DNA of 64,000 bases from JAGOME01 sp039812375 (GCA_039812375.1 JBDIAO010000001.1:1-64000), one strand, 5' to 3'; numbered from the stretch's first letter, positions 31,681 through 40,440 are shown. The notes: generated by a model not told the origin, from the letters alone. Numbers and translations are program-made.

Positions 31681-32432
31681 CCGAAGCGCTCCGTGACGAC
31701 CTCGGGGCGGTGGTCGCGGTGCCCACCCCGCCCGGCCGGGTTGTCTCGCTTGTCCCCTCACTCACCGAGGCTTTGGCCCTGACCTGCCCGGAGCGGCTCG
31801 TCGGCGCCACCGACTGGTGCACCCACCCTGCCGGCCTCGACGTCGCCCGGGTCCGGGGCACGAAGAACCCGGACCTGTCCGCCATCGAGACTGCGCATCC
31901 TGACCTCGTCATCGCCAACAAGGAGGAGAACCGTGAGCTCGACGTGCGACGCCTGCGCGAGCGCGGTATCCCGGTGTGGGTCACCGACATCGAGACCGTG
32001 CCCCAGGCGTTGGCGTCGATGCGCCGGCTCTTCACCGAGGCACTTGCCGTGCCCGAGCCCCGGTGGCTGATCGAGGCGACCCAGGCGTGGTCCGGCCCGG
32101 TCCCGAGCGTGCACACCCGGGTGGTCGTCCCGATCTGGCGGGACCCGTGGATGGTCGTCGGGTGGCCCACCTTCACTGCCGACCTGCTCGCCCGAGCTGG
32201 GTATGGCGTGTGTGCCCCGGCGCCGGGTCGCTACCCGCACGTCGGGATTGTCGCGATCGACGACCCCACGCTGGCCGATCTCGCGCTGCTCCCCGACGAG
32301 CCCTACGTCTTCACCGCTGCGGACGGACCCGAGGCCTTCCGCGCGATCCCGACCCGCCTCGTCAGCGGCCGACTCCTCACCTGGTACGGCCCGGCCCTGC
32401 TCGAGGCTGCCGCCCTTCTGCGGCACCGATAA
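31677..32432 (+). CDS. BtuF-like helical-backbone metal receptor without signal peptide
   Basis: The product is 251 residues. RVVSLVPSLTEALALTCPERLVGATDWCTHP is the first lobe of the periplasmic-binding fold of BtuF type, followed by the long backbone helix and TWYGPALLEAAALL at the end. Unlike transport receptors it has neither a lipobox nor a signal peptide, so it probably acts in the cytosol. The related proteins are annotated as cobalamin-binding. GTG 31677 overlaps the preceding stop, coupling it to the beta-lactamase-like gene. The reason for that pairing is not known. Confidence 0.75.
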   Translation: MTEALRDDLGAVVAVPTPPGRVVSLVPSLTEALALTCPERLVGATDWCTHPAGLDVARVRGTKNPDLSAIETAHPDLVIANKEENRELDVRRLRERGIPVWVTDIETVPQALASMRRLFTEALAVPEPRWLIEATQAWSGPVPSVHTRVVVPIWRDPWMVVGWPTFTADLLARAGYGVCAPAPGRYPHVGIVAIDDPTLADLALLPDEPYVFTAADGPEAFRAIPTRLVSGRLLTWYGPALLEAAALLRHR

Positions 32433-32435
32433 GCC

Positions 32436-34046
32436 TCAGTCGGTGTCCTGGGCAGCGATGCTGGCGTGCTCCTCCCGCAGGGCTCGTTTGAGGATCTTCC
32501 CACTCGGGTTCTTCGGCAGGGCCTGGGCGATGACGACGTGCTTGGGGGTCTTGAACCCGGCGAGCACGGTGCGGGTGTGTGCCACGACGTCCTGCTCGGT
32601 CAGAGTCGCTCCCGGCTTCGGCACGACCACCGCAGTCACCGCCTCGACCCAGCGCGGGTGCGGCACACCGAAGACGGCCACCTCCGCGACGCCGTCGAGG
32701 CTGTATATCGCTTCCTCGACCTCGCGGCTGGCGACGTTCTCGCCGCCGGTCTTGATCATGTCCTTCTTCCGGTCGACGACGTGCAGGTGTCCTTCCTCGT
32801 CGATGTAGCCCAAGTCTCCGGAGTGGAACCAGCCCCCCCGGAACGCCTCGGCGGTCTTCTCCTGGTCCCGGTAGTAGCCCACAGTGGCGTGCGGGCTGCG
32901 GTGGACGATCTCGCCGATGACTCCCGACGTGACCTCCGTGTCGAGGTCGTCGACGATCCGGGTCTCCACGTTGAGCCCGGCTCGTCCCGCGGACCCAGCA
33001 TGGCTCACCTGCTCGTGCGGGCGCAGGATCGTCGCGAGCGGGGCCATCTCGGTCTGTCCGTAGAAGTTCCAGAACTGCACGTTCGGCAACCGTCTCCCGA
33101 GCTCGCGGAGCACCTCGACCGGCATGGGTGACGCCCCGTAGTAGCCCTTGCGCAGCGAGGACAGGTCGGTGGTGTCGAAGTCGGGATGGCGCAGCAGTCC
33201 GATCCACACCGTCGGCGGCGCGAAGTACTTCGTCACGGCGTGCTCGGCGATCGCCGCGAGGACCTTGGCCGGATCGGGGCCGGGCAGGATGATCGATGTC
33301 GCCCCGAGGTAAAGGTCCGGCCCGAGGAAGCAGTCGAGTTGGGCGCAGTGGTAGAGGGGCAGGGTGTGCAGCTCGATGTCCTCGGTCTCCATCCCGCCGT
33401 CGACGACGCAGGAGACGTACTGCCACAGCAGCGACCGGCTCGTCAGCAGTGCCCCTTTGGGCCGGCTCTCGGTCCCGGACGTGTACATGATCCGCACTGG
33501 GTCGTCATCAGCGACGAGCACGGGGGAACCGGGGCTCCCGCCACCGCCGGGTGCGGCGCCCGTCGCGTCGAACCAGTCCTGTGCGTCCAGCCAGGGGTCC
33601 GGGACAGGCCCCCCGGCCAGTGGGATGACCGCACGGATCCGGACCTGGTCCTCGGCGAACTCCAGCGCAGCACTCGCAACCTCGACCAGGGAGTCCTCGA
33701 CGACGAACGCGATCGCCCCGCTGTGCTCGAGGATGAAGCCGATCTCGTTCGGCCCGAGCATGAAGTTGACCGGGACCAGGACGACCCCGAGCCGAGCGGT
33801 CGCGACGTTGAGAGCGGCGAACTGCCACGAGTTGTGACACAGCAGGGCAAGCCGGTCGCCCTTGCCCAGGCCCGCTCCGGCCAGGGCGTGAGCGGTGCGC
33901 TCGATGAGGTCGTCCCATGCGGCATACGTGAAGGAGGCCGTCCCGTCGACGACAGCGACCTTGTCCGGGAAGCGGCGGGCCGACCGGTGGACGAGATCGG
34001 CGAGGGTCTGCTGGCGGGCTCGGGCGACGGATGGGTCGAACTGCAT
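32436..34046 (-). CDS. Acyl-CoA synthetase (AMP-forming)
   Basis: The product is 536 residues. The adenylation motifs are YTSGTESRPKGALLT (A3), FYGQTEMAPL (A5), HSGDLGYIDEEGHLHVVDRK (A7/A8) and PSGKILKR with the catalytic Lys. ATG 34046 follows a strong AGGAGG, and translation upstream of it runs into the tRNA-Thr gene, so the start is secure. It activates a carboxylic acid through an acyl-AMP; the chain length is not predictable. It may feed the SDR and carboxylase functions on this chromosome segment. Confidence 0.92.
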   Translation of the reverse strand: MQFDPSVARARQQTLADLVHRSARRFPDKVAVVDGTASFTYAAWDDLIERTAHALAGAGLGKGDRLALLCHNSWQFAALNVATARLGVVLVPVNFMLGPNEIGFILEHSGAIAFVVEDSLVEVASAALEFAEDQVRIRAVIPLAGGPVPDPWLDAQDWFDATGAAPGGGGSPGSPVLVADDDPVRIMYTSGTESRPKGALLTSRSLLWQYVSCVVDGGMETEDIELHTLPLYHCAQLDCFLGPDLYLGATSIILPGPDPAKVLAAIAEHAVTKYFAPPTVWIGLLRHPDFDTTDLSSLRKGYYGASPMPVEVLRELGRRLPNVQFWNFYGQTEMAPLATILRPHEQVSHAGSAGRAGLNVETRIVDDLDTEVTSGVIGEIVHRSPHATVGYYRDQEKTAEAFRGGWFHSGDLGYIDEEGHLHVVDRKKDMIKTGGENVASREVEEAIYSLDGVAEVAVFGVPHPRWVEAVTAVVVPKPGATLTEQDVVAHTRTVLAGFKTPKHVVIAQALPKNPSGKILKRALREEHASIAAQDTD

Positions 34047-34150
34047 GGGTGCCTCCTGAGAGGGTGCGGGTGGGTGGGGATTTCGTGGGTCGCGCGCTCT
34101 CCGTGTAGTCTCACCCTCGCGCTCCCTCGGGGGAAGACCCCCGGCGAGAG

Positions 34151-34223
34151 GCCCCCTTAGCTCAGTCGGCAGAGCGTTTCCATGGTAAGGAAAAGGTCGT
34201 CGGTTCGATTCCGACAGGGGGCT
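34151..34223 (+). tRNA. tRNA-Thr (GGT)
   Basis: Acceptor GCCCCCT pairs with AGGGGGC; anticodon loop ATGGTAA closed by TTTCC/GGAAA gives GGT. D-loop and T-arm (GTCGGTTCGATTCCGAC) are standard. CCA is not encoded. Confidence 0.95.
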
Positions 34224-34258
34224 CGGTCCGACCCGGCTCAGTGCCGGTCGCATCCGAT

Positions 34259-34332
34259 GGCGGGATAGCTCAGCTGGTTAGAGCGCACGACTCATAATCG
34301 TGAGGTCGCGGGATCGAGCCCCGCTCCCGCTA
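34259..34332 (+). tRNA. tRNA-Met (CAT)
   Basis: Acceptor GGCGGGA pairs with TCCCGCT (one G-T pair); anticodon loop CTCATAA gives CAT at 34293-34295. The D-arm AGCTCAGCTGGTTAGAGC is of the elongator type. It follows tRNA-Thr by 35 bases and precedes rpmG, a common actinobacterial order. Confidence 0.94.
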
Positions 34333-34343
34333 CTCCCGCCGAT

Positions 34344-34373
34344 TTCCGCAGACCCGCGGGAATCGCGTAGCCT
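34344..34373 (+). promoter_or_regulatory. Putative rpmG promoter
   Basis: TTCCGC (34344) and TAGCCT (34368) are 18 bases apart. TAGCCT is also the -10 of rplJ and of the Hsp70-like gene in this window. Confidence 0.45.
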
Positions 34374-34451
34374 GGTGTGTCGTTGTCGTGCCCGTCGGCC
34401 GGCACGCCGGCCCCAGATCCACGAAACACCCGCGCAGAAGAAGGTTGCCCC

Positions 34452-34622
34452 GTGGCCAAGAAGTCACTCGATGTCCGCCCCAAGATCACCCTGGCGTGCA
34501 CGGACTGCAAGGAGCGCAACTACATCACCAAGAAGAACCGTCGCAACAACCCCGACCGGCTGGAGCTGGCGAAGTTCTGCCCCCGCTGCCGCAAGCACAC
34601 CACCCACCGCGAGACCCGCTGA
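34452..34622 (+). CDS. rpmG: 50S ribosomal protein L33
   Basis: The product is 56 residues: AKKSLDVRPKITLACTDCKERN, KKNRRNNPDRLELAKF and CPRCRKHTTHRETR. The four Cys form the zinc ribbon of the Zn-containing L33 type. GTG 34452 follows AGAAGG. It opens the conserved rpmG-hadA-hadB-murB order of actinobacteria, though hadA seems to have its own leaderless promoter. Confidence 0.97.
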   Translation: MAKKSLDVRPKITLACTDCKERNYITKKNRRNNPDRLELAKFCPRCRKHTTHRETR

Positions 34623-34719
34623 CCTGCGGCGCCGTCGCCGCCGCGCACGGCATACGTCGAAGGCCACCTGCACCCAATGTGCCGGTGGCCTTCGACATGA
34701 GCGGTGTGCGCGGGCCCCA

Positions 34720-34725
34720 TAGAGT
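34720..34725 (+). promoter_or_regulatory. -10 box of a leaderless hadA promoter
   Basis: TAGAGT lies exactly seven bases before the ATG at 34733 with no ribosome binding site between. Confidence 0.6.
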
Positions 34726-34732
34726 GGACGCC

Positions 34733-35182
34733 ATGTCCGTCAACACCGACTTCGTCGGGCGCAGCTACCCACCCGCGGGACCGTATGCCGTCAGTGCGGT
34801 CGACATCGCCACCTTTGCCGCTGCGGTGGGCGCCACCGACCCGATCCACACCGATCCAGTCGCAGCCAGGGCGGCCGGCTACCTCGACGTGGTGGCGCCT
34901 CCGACGATGGCGGTCACCTACGAGCAGCGGACCTCGCGTGCCTACGTCGCCGACCCCGAGGCAGGCATCGACTACAGCCGGGTGGTCCATGGCGAAGAGT
35001 GGTTCGTCCACCACCGCCCGATCGTGGCCGGCGACCTGCTCACCGGAACGACGACGGTGGACTCGATCCGCCAAGCCGGTGGCCACTCCATGATCAAGGT
35101 TCGCACCGAACTCACCGACGCCAGCGGGGCACCGGTGACCTCCTGCACCTCGACGATCGTCGTCCGTGGAGGTGAGGACTGA
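34733..35182 (+). CDS. hadA: HadA-like dehydratase subunit (MaoC fold, FAS1-type N domain)
   Basis: The product is 149 residues. FVGRSYPPAGPYAVSAVDI and GATDPIHTDPVAARAAGY resemble the non-catalytic HadA/HadC subunits of mycobacterial (3R)-hydroxyacyl-ACP dehydratase, which pair with HadB. In actinobacteria that lack mycolic acids the HadA-HadB pair is retained next to murB with uncertain substrate. It ends one base into the HadB start (TGATG), suggesting stoichiometric translation. Confidence 0.85.
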   Translation: MSVNTDFVGRSYPPAGPYAVSAVDIATFAAAVGATDPIHTDPVAARAAGYLDVVAPPTMAVTYEQRTSRAYVADPEAGIDYSRVVHGEEWFVHHRPIVAGDLLTGTTTVDSIRQAGGHSMIKVRTELTDASGAPVTSCTSTIVVRGGED

Positions 35183-35604
35183 TGGCGGTGCGCTTGATGT
35201 CCTCGGTCGCGGCGGGGGACACCTTCGGGCCGGTCTCGGTGCCGGTCACCCGGGCCAGGCTCAAGGCGTATGCCGATGCGTCCGGGGACCAGAACCCCAT
35301 CCACCAGGACGAGGAGTTCGCCCGCAGTGTCGGCCTGCCCGACCTGATCGCGCACGGCATGTGGACCATGGGTGCCACCGGCACCGTCGTCGCCGACTGG
35401 GCTGGGGACGCGGGTCGGGTGGTCTCCTTCGGGACCCGGTTCTCGGCCATGGTCCCGGTTCCTGCCGACGGATCGACGATCGTGGTCTCCGGTGAGGTGA
35501 AGAAGGTCGACCAGGAGAGCGGTACCGTCAACGTCGAGCTGACGACCACCCACGAGGGCGTCAGGGTGCTGGCCCGCTGTGTGGCGACTGTCCGGCTCGG
35601 CTGA
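35182..35604 (+). CDS. hadB: HadB-like MaoC dehydratase, catalytic subunit
   Basis: The product is 140 residues, a single hot-dog domain. YADASGDQNPIHQDEEFARSVG carries the catalytic Asp and His of the (R)-hydratase motif. It hydrates or dehydrates 3-hydroxyacyl thioesters as a heterodimer with the preceding product. ATG overlaps the hadA stop by one base. murB starts 18 bases downstream in the same operon. Confidence 0.9.
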   Translation: MAVRLMSSVAAGDTFGPVSVPVTRARLKAYADASGDQNPIHQDEEFARSVGLPDLIAHGMWTMGATGTVVADWAGDAGRVVSFGTRFSAMVPVPADGSTIVVSGEVKKVDQESGTVNVELTTTHEGVRVLARCVATVRLG

Positions 35605-35621
35605 GCCCCCGGACACCAGGT

Positions 35622-36695
35622 ATGCGCGAGCTCGTCGGGGAGCCGCTGTCGGCGCACACGACGATGCGGGTCGGTGGCGCGGCCGAGCGGTTCGTGGTCG
35701 CCGAGACCACGGACGAGATCGTCGACGTCGTCCGTGAGGTGGACGACGCACAGGAACCGCTGCTCGTCCTTGGCGGAGGATCGAACCTCGTCGTCGCGGA
35801 TGTGGGGTTCGCCGGCACCGTCGTGCAGGTGGCGACCCGAGGGGTGCGGGTCGACTCGAACCGGGGTGACGGGGTCTGCGTCCGGGTGGCGGCCGGTGAG
35901 GTGTGGGATGACATCGTCGCACGGGCGGTCGCCGAGGGGTGGTCGGGGATCGAGGCCCTGTCCGGAGTCCCCGGATCCACAGGTGCGACACCGGTGCAGA
36001 ACGTCGGCGCCTACGGTCAGGAGGTCTCCCAGAGCCTCACCGAGGTGTTGGTCTGGGACCGGCACGAGCAACGGGTCCGGACGCTCTCCCCGCCGCAGTG
36101 CCAGTTCACCTACCGGCACTCGATCTTCAAGGCCAGCGACCGGCACGTCGTCCTCGACGTGACTTTTATGCTGTCCCGCGGGTCGATGTCGCAACCCATC
36201 GGCTATGCCGACCTCGCCCGAGAGCTGGGCGTGGCCCTGGGGGAGCCGGTGCCGTTGGAGCAGGCCCGGGAGGCGGTGCTCACTCAACGTCGGCTCCGGG
36301 GGATGGTGCTCGACGCGGCAGATCACGACACGTGGAGTTGTGGGTCCTTCTTCACCAACCCTGTGCTGGGCCACGAGGAGTTCGCGATTCTCCAGGAACG
36401 AGTCCTCGATCGGCTCGGGGAGGCTGGGACGACCTTGCCTCAGTTTGCCGATGCTGCCGGGAACGTCAAGACCAGCGCAGCCTGGCTCATCGACCGTGCC
36501 GGGTTCGGCAAGGGTTTCGGCCTGCCCGGGCCGGCGGCTCTGTCGACGAAGCACAGCCTCGCGGTGACGAACCGGGGGTCCGCTCGGGCGAGCGACGTCC
36601 TCGCCCTGGCCCGCACTGTGCGTGACGGAGTGCAGTCCGCCTTCGGCATCACCCTGGTCAACGAGCCCGTCCTCGTCGGCGAGGAGCGGCTCTGA
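35622..36695 (+). CDS. murB: UDP-N-acetylenolpyruvoylglucosamine reductase
   Basis: The product is 357 residues. FAD site LLVLGGGSNLVVADVGF, then GVPGSTGATPVQNVGAYGQE, YRHSIFK, GSFFTNPVL with the catalytic Ser, and the final NEPVLVGEE with the catalytic Glu. It reduces UDP-GlcNAc-enolpyruvate to UDP-MurNAc in peptidoglycan synthesis. It closes the hadAB operon. Length and motif set suit a type-I MurB. Confidence 0.95.
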   Translation: MRELVGEPLSAHTTMRVGGAAERFVVAETTDEIVDVVREVDDAQEPLLVLGGGSNLVVADVGFAGTVVQVATRGVRVDSNRGDGVCVRVAAGEVWDDIVARAVAEGWSGIEALSGVPGSTGATPVQNVGAYGQEVSQSLTEVLVWDRHEQRVRTLSPPQCQFTYRHSIFKASDRHVVLDVTFMLSRGSMSQPIGYADLARELGVALGEPVPLEQAREAVLTQRRLRGMVLDAADHDTWSCGSFFTNPVLGHEEFAILQERVLDRLGEAGTTLPQFADAAGNVKTSAAWLIDRAGFGKGFGLPGPAALSTKHSLAVTNRGSARASDVLALARTVRDGVQSAFGITLVNEPVLVGEERL

Positions 36696-36776
36696 CCTGG
36701 CTCGCGAGCGTCGGGCGCTGCGGCAACCGACATCGCGCCCCGGTCCACCCAGACGCACCGCCCGAGGGAATCGCCC

Positions 36777-36846
36777 GAGCTGACGGTCCCGAGCTGGCAG
36801 TCCCGAGTTGACGGTCCCGAGCTGACGGTCCCGAGCTGACGGTGGC
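36777..36846. repeat. Five 14-bp tandem repeats between murB and the deaminase gene
   Basis: Units starting at 36777, 36791, 36805, 36819 and 36833 follow GAGCTGACGGTCCC with few changes. They fill almost half of the 155-base spacer between convergent genes. Confidence 0.95.
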
Positions 36847-36850
36847 GACG

Positions 36851-37969
36851 TCAGCCGGCCCCCAGCCATGCGTCGATGTCCCGGTATGCCGTCTCGCGCA
36901 CCTCGCTGGGGGCCCGGCTCGCCGCGAACGAGGACTTGGCCAGCCGGGCCAGCTCCGGGTCGCTGAGGTCATGGGCTATCCGGGCGGTCTGGTACTGGTC
37001 GACAAGCCGAGTACCGAAGATCAGGGGGTCGTCGGCGCCGAGCGCCACCTGGGCGGCTGCGTCGATGAGGGGGCGCAATGGGACATCCTCGGGTGCGTGG
37101 TAGACGCCCAGCGAGACGTTGCTACCCGGGCACACCTCAAGCGCCACGCCCGCTTCGACGATTCGCTCCAGCACTCGTGGATCCTCCACAGAACGGACCC
37201 CGTGGCCGAGCCGATCGGGGGTGAACGCCGTCAGCGTCTCTTCCACCGATGCTGGACCGAGGAGCTCGCCGGCATGCGGGACGAGCATGAGGCCGGCCCG
37301 CCTGGCGATCCGGAACGCTGCCGCGAACTCCTCAGTTGCGCCCCTGCGCTCGTCGTTGGAGAGCCCGAACCCCACGACCGAGCCGGGACCCGACCCGGCA
37401 AACCGGGCGGCGAGACGAGCCAGGGTGCGTGCCTCCAGCGGGTGGCGGATGCGGCTGGCGGCGACGATGACGCCCACCTGGGCCGCATCAGCCTGGGCCG
37501 AGACTGACCGGGCCTCGTCGAGGACGATCTCGAGTGCCGGGGTGATCCCGCCCACGAAGCGGGCGTATGAGGTGGGGTCGATCTGCAGCTCCAGCCAGCG
37601 CGACCCCTCCGCGAAGTCGTCCACAGCTGCTTCCCTCACGATCCGGCGCATATCCCCCTCGGAACGCACACATGCGCGGGCGGCGTCGTAGATCCGCTGG
37701 AACCGGAACCATCCGCGCTCGGATCCGGTGTCGAAGTGCTGGGGTGAGGCACCGGTGAGGGCGGCAGGCAGGCGCATGCCGTGCTGAGCAGCGAGGTCGA
37801 GCACCGTGGCCGTGCGCATCGAGCCAGTGAAATGCAGGTGCAGGTGTGCCTTGGGCAGAGCAAGGAGTTGGCGCCCGCTAGCACGTCCGCTGTGGTCTCG
37901 GGGGTCCGGCACAGGCCGCACCGCGCCCACGGGCGTCAGTCGGGCAGTGCCGTCAGTCGGGGAGCGCAT
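36851..37969 (-). CDS. add: Adenosine deaminase family protein
   Basis: The product is 372 residues. Metal site LPKAHLHLHFTGSMR (HxH), then GFGLSNDERRG, LMLVPHAGELLG (His and Glu of the active site), DRLGHGVRSVEDP, and ALGADDPLIFGT with the metal-binding Asp pair. The opening HLHFTGSM differs from the HLDG of classical adenosine deaminase but is common among actinobacterial members, so an alternative purine substrate is possible. ATG 37969 overlaps the end of the upstream gene by 17 bases and lacks a clear ribosome site, so the start may be coupled or slightly off. Confidence 0.85.
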   Translation of the reverse strand: MRSPTDGTARLTPVGAVRPVPDPRDHSGRASGRQLLALPKAHLHLHFTGSMRTATVLDLAAQHGMRLPAALTGASPQHFDTGSERGWFRFQRIYDAARACVRSEGDMRRIVREAAVDDFAEGSRWLELQIDPTSYARFVGGITPALEIVLDEARSVSAQADAAQVGVIVAASRIRHPLEARTLARLAARFAGSGPGSVVGFGLSNDERRGATEEFAAAFRIARRAGLMLVPHAGELLGPASVEETLTAFTPDRLGHGVRSVEDPRVLERIVEAGVALEVCPGSNVSLGVYHAPEDVPLRPLIDAAAQVALGADDPLIFGTRLVDQYQTARIAHDLSDPELARLAKSSFAASRAPSEVRETAYRDIDAWLGAG

Positions 37970-38441
37970 CGATGATGTGCACAGCGGCCTCCTCGGCCGA
38001 GGCCGCACCACCGTCAATGCCCACGTCCGCGCCGGTCAACTCCGCCTCGTCGTCGCCGTGGGCGCCCTCATCGGGTGCCACGAGCCGCCCGGCCCGGGCC
38101 GCGCCGACCTCTCCGTCGCCGAGCCAGTCATCCTCGGCGTCGATCGAGTCCGGGTCGTCCCCACCGATCCGCTCGACGTCGAGCCCGGACTCGTTGTGCG
38201 GGGCCCCGTACGCCGAGTTGGGGTCCGGCACCTCCTGGAGGATCCGCTGCTCGATCGTCTCGTGCTGGCTCTGCTCCCAGGCGGTGGTCCCGAACGCCCG
38301 TGAACCCCGCGCGGTGTCCGGCGGGGACCAACTGGTGTCCAGGGGGTCGGTCACCGGTTCGGTGTCGAGAGTGTCCGATGCGTCCAACTGGGCGAGGTCG
38401 TCGAGGTACGCACCGTCCGGTTCCATCGCTGTCTCGCTCAT
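37953..38441 (-). CDS. Acidic DUF5709-type protein
   Basis: The product is 162 residues, highly acidic and without membrane segments or cysteines. LDTEPVTDPLDTSWSPPDT, then WEQSQHETIEQRILQEVPDP and ARAGRLVAPDEGAHGDDE are features of a small actinobacterial family of unknown function (DUF5709, from memory). It is probably disordered over most of its length. Gene order with the deaminase gene (overlap of 17 bases) implies co-expression. Confidence 0.7.
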   Translation of the reverse strand: MSETAMEPDGAYLDDLAQLDASDTLDTEPVTDPLDTSWSPPDTARGSRAFGTTAWEQSQHETIEQRILQEVPDPNSAYGAPHNESGLDVERIGGDDPDSIDAEDDWLGDGEVGAARAGRLVAPDEGAHGDDEAELTGADVGIDGGAASAEEAAVHIIDALPD

Positions 38442-38504
38442 GTTCGAACCCTACGCCGCACGGATGTTCCGCAGGAGTCGGATGTGACGAGTCGGGCACC
38501 TGGC

Positions 38505-39836
38505 TCAGGGCGCGGGGGAGAGGCCCTGAGCGGAGAGCTTCTCGGCGGCGGCGAGCGCGATACACACCGCGACGCCCTCCATCGCGGCGATCACCTCGGC
38601 CAGTGGGGGGAACGACGGCGCGAGCCGGATGTTGCGGTCCCTGGGGTCGTTGCCGTACGGGAACGCGGCGCCGGCAGGGGTGAGCGCAATCCCTGCCTCC
38701 TTGGCCAGTGCGACGATCCGGGTGGCGGTCCCGTCGAGGGCGTCGACACTGACGAAGTATCCGCCGACCGGCCTGGTCCATCGGGCGACCTCGAGCCCGT
38801 CAAGTCGAGCCGCCAGGGCGTCTTGGACTGCCGCGAACTTGGGCGCGAGGATCGCCCGGTGCTTGGCCATGTGATCGCGCAGGCCCTGGGCATTGCCAAA
38901 GAACTGCACATGCCGCAACTGGTTCACCTTGTCGGGGCCGATCGACGCGGACTGTTGATGCCGCAGGTACCACGCGACGTTGTCCGAGCTTGCCGCCAAC
39001 ACCCCCACCCCGGCCCCGGCATACGTGATCTTGCTCGTCGACGTGAAGACGACCGGCCGGTGCGGGTGCCCGGCGGCCGAACTGAGGGCGAGGATGTCCT
39101 CACTCTTGATCTCTACCTCGTCGAGGTGGTGGAAGGCGTAAGCGTTGTCCCAGAAGATCTTGAAGTCGGGTGCGGCGGTCGGCATCGCCGCCAGTCGGGC
39201 CGCCTTCTCGTGGCTGATCACCGCGCCCGTGGGATTGGCGTATGTCGGAACCACCCACATCCCCTTGATGCTCGGGTCGTCCCTGACCAGCGCTTCGATC
39301 GCCGCGACGTCCGGACCGTCGTCCTCCATCGGGACGGTGACCATCGCGATCCCATAGGACTCGAGCATGGCGAAGTGTCGGTCGTACCCAGGTACTGGAC
39401 AGACGAAGGTGACCTTGTCCTCGCGGACCCATGGTCGGGGGGAGTCGACCCCGCCGTGCAGCAGGAGCTGGACGAGGACGTCGTGCATCATCGTCAGGCT
39501 GGCATTGCCCCCCGCGACGACCTGGCCGGGGTCGACCCACAGCAATTCGGCGAACATCTCCCGGATCCCCCGAAGCCCGCTCAACCCCCCGTAGTTGCGC
39601 ACGTCGACGCCGTCGATGTCGGTGTGCCCGTCGGGAAGGGTGAGGAGAGCGTCGGAGAGGTCGAGCTGCTCCGAGCTCGGCTTGCCCCGGGTCAGGTCGA
39701 GTGCCAGTCCTTGGCCCCTGAGAGCCTCATAGGCCGCCTGCTGCTCCTGGAGGAAGGCGGTGATCTCCGCGGGCGATCTGTGCGCCAGGGGCTGGTGGGG
39801 CAGGTGGTCTCGGTCATCGGTGCTCACGACCCCCAT
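38505..39836 (-). CDS. aspT: Aspartate aminotransferase of the AspT (class Ic) type
   Basis: The product is 443 residues. LDLTRGKPSSEQLDLSD is a substrate-binding loop characteristic of this subgroup; VPTYANPTGAV, FWDNAYAFHHLD and the PLP Lys in FTSTSKITYAGAG are present, and RNIRLAPSFP carries the carboxylate-binding Arg. This PF12897-like family includes the main aspartate transaminase of corynebacteria. ATG 39836 is chosen because the conserved part starts soon after; the open frame continues much further upstream into the tRNA-Trp gene and cannot be coding there. Confidence 0.9.
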   Translation of the reverse strand: MGVVSTDDRDHLPHQPLAHRSPAEITAFLQEQQAAYEALRGQGLALDLTRGKPSSEQLDLSDALLTLPDGHTDIDGVDVRNYGGLSGLRGIREMFAELLWVDPGQVVAGGNASLTMMHDVLVQLLLHGGVDSPRPWVREDKVTFVCPVPGYDRHFAMLESYGIAMVTVPMEDDGPDVAAIEALVRDDPSIKGMWVVPTYANPTGAVISHEKAARLAAMPTAAPDFKIFWDNAYAFHHLDEVEIKSEDILALSSAAGHPHRPVVFTSTSKITYAGAGVGVLAASSDNVAWYLRHQQSASIGPDKVNQLRHVQFFGNAQGLRDHMAKHRAILAPKFAAVQDALAARLDGLEVARWTRPVGGYFVSVDALDGTATRIVALAKEAGIALTPAGAAFPYGNDPRDRNIRLAPSFPPLAEVIAAMEGVAVCIALAAAEKLSAQGLSPAP

Positions 39837-39988
39837 CGTGGCATCGATCCGGTATGCCGTGCGTGCGGTTTCGCGGCCGACCCCCGGGTCCCGTATGCTG
39901 ATCCCTCGGTGTTGCACCCATGCTTCAGCCTGCCCGGAGCATGGCAGCTCACCGGACGAGACCCGCCACCCCAATCGGGGGGTCTCGT

Positions 39989-40061
39989 AGGGCAGTGGCT
40001 CAATTGGTAGAGCACCGGTCTCCAAAACCGGCGGTTGGGGGTTCGAGTCCCTCCTGCCCTG
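39989..40061 (+). tRNA. tRNA-Trp (CCA)
   Basis: Acceptor AGGGCAG pairs with CTGCCCT; anticodon loop CTCCAAA, closed by CCGGT/ACCGG, gives CCA at 40022-40024. T-arm GGGGGTTCGAGTCCCTC. Upstream position to secE-nusG is conserved in actinobacteria. Confidence 0.96.
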
Positions 40062-40182
40062 CATCGCACGCAGTGGTACGCCCACGCACGCGGAGCGCGC
40101 GGTGACGCGTCCGCCTCGGCTGGCTCGCTGCGCGCACGGTCCGACCCGTGATGACGAAGCCGTGATGAGGAAAGGGAGCACC

Positions 40183-40440
40183 GTGACCGACGTGGGCACC
40201 CCCCGCCGCGCTCCTCGCAAGGGAGCGCAGCAGGGCAATGCGCTCTCCCGGTTCTATGGGGCCCTTGCCCTGTTCATCCGCCAGATCCTCGACGAACTGC
40301 GCAAGGTCGTCCGGCCCACCCGTTCGGAGCTGTGGCAGTACACGCTCGTCGTCATCGTCTTCGTCTCGGTGATGATGGCACTTGTGGCTGCCCTCGACTT
40401 CGGGTTCAACAGACTCGTCAAGCTCGTCTTCGGCACCTAA
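40183..40440 (+). CDS. secE: Preprotein translocase subunit SecE
   Basis: The product is 85 residues. RFYGALALFIRQILDELRKV is the amphipathic helix, VRPTRSELWQYT the conserved hinge, and TLVVIVFVSVMMALVAALDF the single transmembrane helix. GTG 40183 has AAAGGGA at 40171 in the right place; in-frame codons further upstream lack this. SecE clamps the SecY channel at the membrane. It forms the usual pair with nusG 58 bases on. Confidence 0.95.
   Translation: MTDVGTPRRAPRKGAQQGNALSRFYGALALFIRQILDELRKVVRPTRSELWQYTLVVIVFVSVMMALVAALDFGFNRLVKLVFGT

Noticed and set aside
36777..36846. 14-bp repeats considered as a CRISPR array or origin iterons
   Set aside because: Units abut without spacers, there are no cas or replication genes nearby, and similar short arrays occur elsewhere in the window.
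38505..40238. Extended aminotransferase frame starting at 40238
   Set aside because: The extra 134 codons run antisense through tRNA-Trp and the secE leader; the conserved protein starts at 39836.
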